From: Hygrophila difformis
Taxonomy: Eukaryota; Streptophyta; Magnoliopsida; Lamiales; Acanthaceae
Assembly: GCA_030278955.1 (NCBI GenBank)
Contig: JAOANR010000004.1
Coordinates: 61,411,686 to 61,475,685 of the forward strand
Length of the DNA stretch: 64,000 nucleotides
Reading direction: 5' to 3'
Shown here: piece after piece, positions 35,606-45,421 of the stretch
How positions within the stretch are numbered: the first letter of the stretch is position 1
How the letters are laid out: every line of letters begins with the position of its first letter
The notes under the pieces: model-generated
The model's database searches: none
Told to the model about the DNA's origin: nothing
What the model saw: the letters and a program-made list of their open reading frames with translations, nothing else
Position numbers and translations under genes: made by a program

Positions 35606-36474
35606 CCTGCCTTGCTGGCCTAAGCCGTAGGTCTAGGGTGACATGATGATGTGATTTTAATTGACTGACGTGACATTCTTGCATCTTTTTAAAACATCAA
35701 ATCCAAAGAGTGGCGTCCACATGGACGGCCAAGATTCGCCTTCCATGGCTGTCTCCTACACCCAAGATCCTCTAGTACTCTAGTATAGGGGTGTTAACAA
35801 GCCGAGCTGAAACCGAACAATAATAAGCTTGGCTTTAGCTCATAATAATTCGAGTCGACGAGCCAAACATTGATCGAGCTTTCATCAAATTGAGCCAAAC
35901 TCGAACATTATCATTTTTCATTCTCACATAATTTATAAAATAAATTAATATTTAATATATTGCATAAATTTAATTATATTTTATTTAATGTACATATTTA
36001 AATAATTTTAAAAATATATCTGTAATTTAAAAAATATTCTATATGTCCAATAAAGATGTCATGTTTGATCGGAGTAATATTTTATATAATTTCTATATAT
36101 ATTTTATGTCTCGGAACCTTCATCTCATACCCCTTTAAAAGGAAATGCATTAATTATATTGGGTATGACGGTGTAAAATATAGTCATGGACTTTATATTT
36201 ACTTTATTTATTTTAAAGTTTAAACAAATACAATACTAGTACAGTACATTTCAAATGACATGTAGAATATGAGATTTGTATTGTAAGTTAATACAATACG
36301 AGCCTATTTGCAAGCTTTTTGAGCCGAACTCAAAGGTGTTTGGTTTGCTTTGTAAATTATTCGAGTCGAATTCGAACTTGAGTTGAACCTATTGAAGTCG
36401 AATTTTGACCAAACTGAAATAGAGGGGAAAAAAAAGTCCGGGTTCCATATTAAATTTTAAATAGTACTCCCTCC
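35606..36474. repeat. Degraded repeat with cgagcc/gagctcgaa motifs
   Basis: Segments at 35790-35905 and 36295-36415 contain related words such as gagccaaact, attcgagtcga and gagccgaactc, separated by AT-rich DNA. It looks like an old interspersed repeat; no ends were defined and no gene is seen. Confidence 0.4.
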
Positions 36475-36725
36475 ATTCTACCTAAAATATCATGTTTTAT
36501 TTATATACATAATTCAATGCACTTTTTTATCGTTAATATCTCAAAGTACATTTAACTAAAAATTATGAAAAATATGTATTTTAAAACTATACGATTAGAC
36601 GAATCTAATGAGACAGAACTCGACTATTTTTTCACATATATACTTATAATAATATTGAATCAAAATTGAACAATTAACAGTGTTAAAAAGTCAAATAAGA
36701 CACTTCTACTGGGACGGAGAGAGTA
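36475..36725. mobile_element. Stowaway-like MITE
   Basis: It begins tactccctccattctacc and ends gggacggagagagta, about 251 bp. The core is in the inverted orientation (cgattagacgaatctaatga). Confidence 0.78.
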
Positions 36726-37160
36726 CTTAATTTCGTGATGTTAAAAAGATATTTAAAAACAACATTATATATTTTTATAAAAACGGTAATAAATTTATAT
36801 AAGAGATATAATTTATTTTTATATAATGAAAATAATTAATCTAATTTGAAAATAATAATATAATAATTATTCCTACTTAACTATAATAGTAATTGCGTAT
36901 AATTTTTTTAAAAATAAATATCTCCAACCACTTCCAAAAAAATGGTTAATTATTAAGTGGACACTTGAATATGTCCAAAACCAAACACTCAGCTCTCAGG
37001 CGCAGTAGGCCCACCCTCGTACTTTGTGTAGGACACATGGCATCACCCCATGGCCCCTCACAATGCACAACAACTGTTCAACCTACTTTAACAAATACTA
37101 CTACTGCACGTCTGCACCCACTAATCAAAATTGCTACTACTATTAACATAGACTCATAAT
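36726..37160. other. AT-rich intergenic DNA
   Basis: A short 64-codon frame at 36965-37159 has no domain. Nothing else was recognised. Confidence 0.5.
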
Positions 37161-37413
37161 TTATTTTGATATTGCAACATTTCAATTTTTGTTACTATTC
37201 ATTGTTTAATTTTGATTTAAATTTTTATCATAGTTATACAAGGAAAAACATAGTCAAGTGAGATCTTGTTGGATTCGTCTCGTCATGCAGTTTTTAAATA
37301 TCAAACTTTTAAATTTTTTACATATACCGAACTTAAGTTATTAATGGTTTAAAACATATATTGGACTGCGTGCATTTAGTGAATGTTGAACTTTCACGTA
37401 AACGGAGGAAGTA
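37161..37413. mobile_element. Stowaway-like MITE, left end degraded
   Basis: The right end aaacggaggaagta is clear and the core agtcaagtgagatcttgttg followed by gattcgtctcgtc is intact. The left inverted end has lost its match, so the start is approximate. Confidence 0.7.
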
Positions 37414-38732
37414 CTATTTAAGCTAAAAAAAAACATAGACTCATATTGTACTACTTCCCGGTTCCCCAAATTCTCTATTTCAACTTTTCCTTTTCTTTTT
37501 GGTCTTGCTTTTTTACTTAATTTATTAAGATTATTCAGGTTATTATTATATTGAAATGGAAAAATAGAGTACTATTGATTGATAATTATTCATATACATT
37601 TGATTTTATAAATAGAGTAATCAAATTATTTAGATTATTATTATATTGAAATGGAAAAAATAGTACAGATATCCTGTCCTCACAGACTCACCCACCAGGC
37701 CACCACAATGTCCATAAAATTATTAGTGCCAGTAAATTTAACTGTAGTTCTTTAAGATATGATCCATGATTAACTTTTCTGCTACAGGTTTACGACCAAA
37801 CCAGAATGCAAATAATTATTATTGCCTTTTTTTCTTCTCCAATATGTTTTCCCTGCCACTCTTGTTTTTACTTTCTTTTAGTAGTAACAATTTGTTGTCT
37901 ACCATAAAATATCAATAAAATGGAATCCGCCATTATGCGAACAATGTCACAAGAGAAGCATGCCCAAATTCAAATGGCATCACCTGTGATTCATGTTTCA
38001 AATCAATCAAAATGGCTTATTGAACACTTTTAACCTATAAAATTCACAGTTTTCATGTTTTAACTAGAAAAATTACGAGGAATATTGATACTCCTACATA
38101 GTAACTAATTCTTATTACAGAATATCTTATCCCACCAATGGGAATCATAATGAACTTAGTTTGTTGGAATATGACTGATTCAATTTGATTATGCACAATT
38201 TCGTACTCCCTATTTGATTCCTACTTCATCCATTCATATGCCCATGTCCATTGAAGGGGACTACCCAGCGAGAACAAATTCTTTCATAAAAGTATGTATA
38301 TACCACTATAAACAAATAAAGATAGAAGCATATATAAAAAAAATAATAATAAATAAATAATAAAAACTCTTGCAAGAACTCAAAGTTCAATAAATTGGAT
38401 AAATATTACTATTGATTTCGGTAGCAAAGACCCAGCGACCAACACAACGGAGACATGTAATTATACTTTAAATCTACCCACATAAGCAAATAGTAATCAC
38501 TTAGCTAGTAGTAGTATTATAATAAGGTATTCTTTCTAACAAGCAAAAAGATGCAAATATTAATTGAAAGCATAAAGTAAAACAAAATTGCTGCCTTCCC
38601 TACGGACGTTTTACCCCCAAGTAATAAAATTCCAAGGCAATAATAGAAACGAATTCTGGAATTTTCGAATTAAAAAATAAAATAAAGGGGAGAGAGAAGC
38701 AAAATAGTACCCTTTGGGCGGCTATCTATGGC
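37414..38732. other. Intergenic DNA and 3' flank of the cyclin gene
   Basis: A 60-bp phrase around attattattatattgaaatgg recurs near 37540 and 37630. The last few hundred bases would hold the cyclin 3' untranslated region on the minus strand. No other gene is seen. Confidence 0.5.
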
Positions 38733-40197
38733 TCATGGCTGCTGCGGTGAAGTAGAACCAGAACTAGAAACCCTCCGCCGCTTGTTTTCCCTCTCCGCTA
38801 CTTCGGGACCCAACATGGACCCGGAACCGGATGCGGGTAGGGTTGCCAGATTTTCGGAATGGGTATCACAGCTAGCACATGCTGCAGCGTCAAGTACGCC
38901 GCTGGGACTCGGTGGCGCGACCGGCTCAATGCTCATGACTTTAACCCCCTCTGATGGACACGTGTCCAGCAGGTATTCCTCCATTAGTTGATGACAGCTT
39001 CTCACCATTTCCTGTCCCCGAAAACAAAATTAAAATTACCCCTAAGTTCAGTACATTTTCACAATGTAGCCCCTGCAATTTCGAGCTCCCGACTTTCTAC
39101 CATGAATGCTGGTGAATATTTTCGTTCAAGCCCTCCCCTGAAAGAACTAGAAACTTCCAAATTCCAAATCAAACTTACTCTGTCCATTCTGTCATCGAGC
39201 ACATCGAGCATATTGGCTCCGGCTGTCGATGCAACGGCGGCGGCCGCGATGACCGATGGCGGAAACTTTATAAAATCTATCACTGAACACATGATTAGAC
39301 AACAAACATCAATTTGAGATGTGGAATTAGATATTATCAGATAGTCTTGAGAAATTTACCGCGAGTTGTGTTTAGGATGATGTTTGAAGCGAGAGAGTGA
39401 TAAGATGAAGGTGAGACGGATTTGGAGGAGGAAGAGGGGAGCTGTGAGATGAAGTAGTGGAGATAATCAAAGGGAGTGACGGAGCGAAGTCTCCATTTGA
39501 GTGTTGCCATGACCAAAAGCTCCATTCTCTGAATTGTTTTAGGCTCAAAGATGTACGTTGTTTCGAACATTTGGAGATCCAGAAGCAATGGAACAAACAC
39601 TTCTTCCAGTTTCGCAGCCAGGGATAAACAAGTTACCGATAGAAGCTGAAATGGCCATCCCGTTTCCTGATAAAATCAATTCTGTGAATGGTATCCGTAA
39701 TTGAATGGTTGAATCTGTGTTTCGAAATGGAAAAAAACAAAGACAAAAACAAAACGGAGGTTACCGGAAGTGCATAGCAGGAGAGAAAGCGATCGAAGTA
39801 ATTGATGGACAGGAATGCAGTGACCGGTTTGAATTTGAAGTGCGCATGAACCTAAATGCGATTAAAAGCAAGCGGATAATCACTAGTTCAATTATTGTCT
39901 CAATTAAATACCAGAAACAGACTCGAATCGCTCATCAATGTGCTTATCGCATACCTTGAGGATTGAATTGATGGAATCCTGGCGAGACGTGAGTTGAACG
40001 GCACGATTTTGACACGACCGGAGGTAATCAGAGTGAGGCATGTACTGGAGTTCCAAATCCAGCATCCGAGCGACCAACGCCGCCTCATCAGATGACAAGC
40101 ACCAGTGAGGCAGAGTCTTCGGCGGCAAGGTCTCGGCGTCGGATCTGGAGTGGTCGTCGTTGGTTAATCGGAAGCTAGCGGAGGCAGCGTCGGACAT
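38733..40197 (-). CDS. D-type cyclin, five exons
   Basis: By family, it activates a CDK to drive G1/S entry in the nucleus. Minus-strand exons are 40197-39955, 39851-39765, 39666-39360, 39282-39179 and 39011-38733, all with GT-AG introns and consistent phase. They give a CDS of 1,020 bp, 339 residues, a usual CYCD length. The N-terminal cyclin box carries INYFDRFLS, GWPFQLLSV and CLSLAAKLEE, then TLKWRLRSVTPFDYLHYF. The cyclin C-domain has IKFPPSVIAAAAV. The tail is Ser/Pro-rich with a basic ENKRRR that may be a nuclear signal. The LxCxE retinoblastoma-binding motif usual near the N-terminus is not visible. Subclass not assigned. Confidence 0.9.
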
Positions 40198-40822
40198 GGC
40201 GGATGATGGAGCGGAATCAGCGGCGGTGGAAGATGAGCATTGGGGGAGGAAACAGAGATGGCCATTCGCCGGCGGTTAGGGAAAGGGAAAATCGAGGGAA
40301 GGCATATTTTGCGGCATTTGTTTTTATTATTTATTATCTGGAAAAAAGAAGGCAGTTACAGAAGAGATTTTGTATGTATATAGGTAGGATGACTTGGGGG
40401 GTGGGGGTAGAGTGTGGAGAGAATGAATGGTGTGAAGTGGGGAAGAAGGTGGGTGGGATGGAAGAATGCAGCCAATATTCATTTTATTTTTCTCTCTTTT
40501 CTAAGTTTGATTCTTACACCCTAAATCCCCAAATAAATGTTGCATTAAACTTTTTTTTAAACTTTATGGTCATGTTTGAGAATTAGTTGTTAGTTATTAA
40601 TTGATTATGTGAGTAATAATTAGTTATAATTAGTTTTTTGACAATTTTGAGACTAACTTTTTACCTATAATAAGCTAAAATTCAAAATGTTGTTATTTGC
40701 GGTGGTTTCGAGCTGATTGAACACTGTTTTAAGTTGTTTAGTCTTTTTAAATAAGCTATTTTATCTTATATTGTGAGACAAATTAGCTGATTGGATTTAA
40801 CTGTTTTGTCAAACAGTGCCTA
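40198..40822. other. Upstream region of the cyclin gene
   Basis: The first ~100 bp hold the probable 5' untranslated region on the minus strand, pyrimidine-rich near the ATG. The rest is AT-rich. A 127-codon plus-strand frame (40203-40586) runs antisense to this leader and has no domain. Confidence 0.5.
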
Positions 40823-41058
40823 TATTTCCTCTGTTTTTTATTATTGTCTCACTTATGTTTGGGTAATATTCAAAGACTTTGATTTAAAATTTTATTATAG
40901 TTATACAAGTAAAAATATAGCAAAGTGTGGATTTGTTAGATTCGTCTCGTTTTATAATTTTTAAACATAGAACTTTTTTTACTAGTACGGAATTTGAATT
41001 ATTAATAATGTATGCGCATTAAACTACGACTGGGTGGGTTCGTAACAAAAAAGAAGTA
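40823..41058. mobile_element. Stowaway-like MITE, degraded
   Basis: It begins tatttcctctgttttt and retains tagcaaagtgtggatttgtt followed by agattcgtctcg. The right end is reduced to aaaaaagaagta. Confidence 0.65.
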
Positions 41059-41864
41059 TTTTTTTTCTTTTTTCATTAAATTTTAACGAGATGGTGAAAA
41101 AATATAATATTTTAAAATTAGGTAAGAGATTAAACTGAATATTACTTGTAAATAAAAAAATAAAATATTAATTAATAAAACAATATGAAAATTACAAGAA
41201 TATAAATCTTAACTCCTAACTTTATAGTTAATGATTAATGATTACTATTGATTTCTCTAACAAATTAAGTTTGATAAGGTTGAAATGCTCCGGCATTTTT
41301 TCTTTAAAATTGGTCGTGCAGGAATAAAATACATATTGTGATTAATTTTATGAAAACTTTTCTTTCATTTGGTGTAAGAGATTTCAAGATGATGGATTTA
41401 AACACATCATTATTTTTTTACATTACTTGATTTTTAAATAAATTTGAAATTCTTAAAAAAAATATTAGTTTAATAACAATTTAAATGAACTTGAAATAAA
41501 CTTCGTCAAATAAACATTTTAGATTCAACTGATATTTAAAATTTATGAATCCAAATCCTTAAATCCTAGAAGACTATTTGATTTTATGGTTCATTCTTTT
41601 TTTAAATGGTTGCATATTAAGATATAGAGAACTCAAATGAGTATGGTTTGGTTAGTAATTAATACTCCATAATTGATGATGGATTTTAAATTTATCTTGA
41701 ATTGATAAAATTTTAAATCCATACCAAATACTCCACCTTCTTAGTCCAAAATCCACCAATGCAAAAATAACCTTAGTTATTCATTATTACGAGAGCATAA
41801 AAAAGTAAGAGACGTATTAGACTTACCATATTTATGTCTGGATACTAGTAAATAGCATATTTGA
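41059..41864. other. AT-rich intergenic DNA, no gene seen
   Basis: No ORF, RNA gene or defined element ends were recognised. Confidence 0.5.
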
Positions 41865-42474
41865 ATACCGATTTTCTATTATAATAACAAACAAATGTAG
41901 ATTTTTTTTATATATAGTAAGTAACTAAGCATTTTGTTGGCATACTCAACAATTATTTATTTATTACGTATCAAAAGTATATGTGATTGTTTTGAAGTTA
42001 ATGTATTAGGCCCTATTCTCTATGCCTTAATTTTTCTGGTCTGATCTGAATTTATAAGATTTGGTTTGGTCTGATTTAAATTTGTCTGGTCTGGTTTGAA
42101 TGTTTCTGGTCTGGTCTGATTCCATCTGGTCTGGTCTGATCTGGTCCGGTATGATCTTATTTTTTATATACCGATTTTCTATTATAATAACAAACAAATG
42201 TAGATTTTTTTTTTATATATAGTAAGTAACTAAGCATTTTGTTGGCATACTCAACAATTATTTATTTATTACGTATCAAAAGTATATGTGATTGTTTTGA
42301 AGTTAATGTATTAGGCCCTATTCTATATGCCTTAATTTTTCTGGTCTGATCTGAATTTATAAGATTTGGTTTGGTCTGATTTAAATTTGTCTGGTCTGGT
42401 TTGAATGTTTCTGGTCTGGTCTGATTCCATCTGGTCTGGTCTGATCTGGTCCGGTATGATCTTATTTTTTATAT
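41865..42474 (+). repeat. Tandem duplication of about 303 bp
   Basis: The unit 41865-42167 is followed directly by a near-identical copy from 42168 to about 42470. Differences include one extra T in a T-run and ctctatgcc against ctatatgcc. Each unit holds about 144 bp of AT-rich flank plus the left part of a MITE rich in tctggtctgat words. Confidence 0.9.
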
Positions 42475-42623
42475 ATTATTATAATGATTTGATCTGATCT
42501 GATCTGGTCTGGTCTGATCTTATTTCATCTGGTCCGATCTTAATGTTTATTATCTGATCTGATATGATTTTTTTTTTTAAAAAAAATAATAAGGCCTGAA
42601 AATAAATTTTAGAGAACGGGGCC
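42009..42623. mobile_element. Tourist-like MITE with tctggtctgat repeats, left half duplicated
   Basis: The left end ggccctattctcta and the right end (complement ggccccgttctcta) are inverted repeats. TTA lies at 42006-42008 and 42624-42626, a PIF/Harbinger-type duplication. The original element was probably the inner copy starting near 42312 (about 310 bp); the tandem duplication added a second left half. The inside is a degenerate array of ctggt and ctgat pentamers. Confidence 0.65.
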
Positions 42624-42626
42624 TTA

Positions 42627-42995
42627 GTTGGCAGAAAATAAAATATGGGAGCAGTTTCTTATAAAAATTGAAACAATTTATCCTTTCATAATATAATTAT
42701 AAAGTCTGTTTTAAAAATTTTAGAAATTTTAGATTTTAATAGGAGTTAGAAGTTTTTGATTTTGCACTCTCTTCGTTCCACTAAATGTGTTTCAATTTTT
42801 TTTTTAGCATGATATTTTATGTGGACTATTAGCATTTAATGCATGAGTGTATTTGTATTTTAAAGTAAATATAAATTAAGAATTTATGTGATACGATTGT
42901 AATGAATTTGAATTTTTAATCGATTTATTTATAGGTGATATGATGATCCGTGGATACGATTGATTAATGATGGAGGGTTTAAGTTGTTAATATAG
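42627..42995. other. AT-rich intergenic DNA, no gene seen
   Basis: Nothing beyond AT-rich sequence was recognised. Confidence 0.5.
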
Positions 42996-43463
42996 TACTT
43001 CGTCCATCTCATTTAACCTTTTTTGTTTGATCTTTGCACACAATCTACTGTATATTTTCAATAGTTAATATCTCAAAATATGTACAACAGAATATTTTGT
43101 AAAATATATATTTTAAAACTACATGATTTTGCGATTCTAAAAAGACTGAACTCGACTTTTTAAAAATAAAATAAAAAATCAAACATATACTTACAATAAT
43201 ACTGAATCAAAGTTAAATAATACCAACAGCAGTTGACTTGAGTGGATGGGGGCTCTAGTCGCTTAAGCAAGTTCTTGGGTTCGAGCCTTGTGTATGCAAA
43301 AAACTGCTTTGGGAGAGGCGCCCTTAATTGCCCTTGCAGATCCTCGAGGGATTAGTCTTAGGTCCAATGTGGCCTGGAAATACCCTGGTATTCACCTAAA
43401 AAATTAAATAATGAAAAGTGTCTAAAAAGTAAAATAAAACAACTAAATTGGGAAATAGGGGTA
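42996..43463. mobile_element. Stowaway-like MITE interrupted by a SINE
   Basis: The left end is tacttcgtccatctca. The left arm runs to 43221 with the inverted-orientation core. After the SINE, the right part resumes as gaaaagtgtctaaaaag and ends in a worn gggaaataggggta. The family counterpart gaacagtgtcaaaaag is seen at 44545, supporting the join. Confidence 0.65.
43222..43403 (+). mobile_element. tRNA-derived SINE
   Basis: The 182-bp insertion is flanked by ttaaataat at 43213-43221 and 43404-43412. Box A-like ttgacttgagtgg lies near 43233 and box B ggttcgagcc at 43278-43287, spaced as in Pol III tRNA-type promoters. It ends with an A-rich cctaaaaaa. Confidence 0.72.
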
Positions 43464-43681
43464 TTTGTTGATGTGATGTAAAGAGGTATATTTGGTGATT
43501 AATAGAAATGTATACAAATATTGGGACGAACAAAAAATGTAAAACATAACGAGCTTTTGTTTGTAGAATTACCACATTAGTGGTCTTTAAGCCGCCGTAG
43601 AATGCACATCTAATGTCGATGCCAGATATTTTTCGATGAGTACGTGGTTTTGATGATACATTAGGTATTCAAAATTTATTA

Positions 43682-43951
43682 TACTCCTTTCGTTTTTTTT
43701 TTTTTTTTAAAAAAATACGTTTTGATTTTTTTTACTATTCATTGTAGTACTTTGACTTATATTTTTGTTATAGTTATAGATGACAAAATATAGTCAAGTG
43801 AGATATTGTTGGATTCGTCTCATCGTGCAGTTTTTAAATATCAAATTTTAGAATTTTTACTTGTACCGAATTTGAATTATTAATTGTTGAAAATATACAT
43901 TGGCATACGTGCAAATGAAAAGTGTAAAGTAAAAAAAAAATGGATGAAGTA
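43682..43951. mobile_element. Stowaway-like MITE
   Basis: It begins tactcctttcgttttt and ends aaaatggatgaagta, about 270 bp. The core agtcaagtgagatattgttg followed by gattcgtctcatc is clear. Confidence 0.75.
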
Positions 43952-44353
43952 TGTATTAAGTTTTGATCCCTGTTATTTTATTTTTTTTTTTTTGGCCAGA
44001 GACATTTTAATTCAAGACTAAGGGCTTGTTTGGAAGCCGGCATATTTAGGAGCATATAGCGGATTCAATCAGCATATTCACTCACAACTCTCTCCGAATC
44101 TGCTAGCGGTTTGCTGACTTCCAAACATCTCCTAAATTTCAGGAATGCAAATCTAGCATATCACATTCAAGTATATTTGAAACTCATTCGGCGGTCTACT
44201 AATCCCAGTATATAGTATTGTCACATCTTTGTCTTTAACACTATAAAGAAAATAGAATAATTAAAAATAATTATGAACTTAACACTGTAAGTAATTACAG
44301 TATTTTGATAATTACAGTATTTTCTTCTAAAGGGTATTATTATTTTTAATTTT
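43952..44353. other. Intergenic DNA with a small possible hAT/Tourist remnant
   Basis: The words gggcttgtttggaagcc near 44022 and gacttccaaacatctcc near 44117 could be inverted ends of a ~110-bp remnant. I could not confirm a target duplication. No gene is seen. Confidence 0.35.
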
Positions 44354-44608
44354 TACTCATTTCATCCCACTTAACTTGTCTTAAAATATGTAAAACAAAA
44401 AATTATGTAAAATATGTACAACAAAAAATATGTAAAATACTATATATATATATATATTTTAAAACAATTATACGATTCTAATAAGACCAAAGTCGATTAT
44501 TTTTTCCAAATGTATACATGCAATAAAATCGAATCAAAATATGAACAGTGTCAAAAAGTCAAACATGACACGTTAGCGGATGTTTGACACGTTAGGATGG
44601 TGGGAGTA
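44354..44608. mobile_element. Stowaway-like MITE
   Basis: It begins tactcatttcatcccac and ends gttaggatggtgggagta, about 255 bp, with gtgtcaaaaagtcaaacatg near the right end as in other family members. Confidence 0.65.
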
Positions 44609-45421
44609 TTTTATTTTATTTAAGATAGTTTAAGTAATTATAAGAAAATACAGTAATTTATGTAGATAACTTAGAGGAGAACATACGTATAAACGTACAA
44701 AGCTCATCAGAGTATTCAACGGATGCGCAATACGCAGAGGAAACCAAATTGGGCATACTGTAGGTCGAGAGGCATTAGGCTCCTGGGATCCTGAAATTGG
44801 AATTACAATCGCGGATTCCGGTAATATATTATCTCTACCCTTGTTTAATTTTGCATTGCCGCTGGGCGCGAGCCCAATTTCTAGTTATTGTTTGGCTTGG
44901 TGGAAAATTAGGGTTAGGGTTTCAGTTATTGCGAATTTGCAGAAATTCATCCTTTGTGCGATGCGGAGATACCTTCGACCGTGGCTGAATTCTGGGCTTC
45001 TGGCTGGTTTTTGCTTTTATGAACGCACGATTTCTTTTCTTTTTTATATGAATAGGGAGAACGCTGAGAACTCAGCAGCGATTCCTCGTCAGTTTCGTAA
45101 TTTTTATTCAAATGTGTTCAGATTTTTTCATTATTGAAAGACATAAGTGCCCATTGCTTTCGCATATTGAGTGTAAGTAATTCTTCACGCGGAAATGTTG
45201 TTAATGTAAATAATCGAGGGGTTGCTTCCTTGGTTTCTTCGTGTCTTTCCATTTTTCAACTATCATTTCATTTATAACTTGTTGGGGATTAACTGTCAAC
45301 TGGCAGGATAGCTATGTACTTGGAAATCATTGGGGCGACAGTTTCAGCTGATTTTTTTGGTTTAAGTTTTTTTTGCAGTGAAAAGCCATCTGTGGTAATT
45401 ATTTCTGCACTCGATACAACT
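44609..45421 (+). other. Upstream region and 5' leader of the TRB gene
   Basis: The promoter and a leader exon are expected here; sequence near 44790-45170 is less AT-rich than the flanks. A polypyrimidine tract with ttgcag ends at 45378, marking a probable leader intron. Transcription start was not located. Confidence 0.5.

Noticed and set aside
45314..45421. In-frame 36-codon N-terminal extension of TRB
   Set aside because: A polypyrimidine tract and ttgcag at 45378 indicate this is intron plus leader; TRB proteins begin MGAPKQKW.
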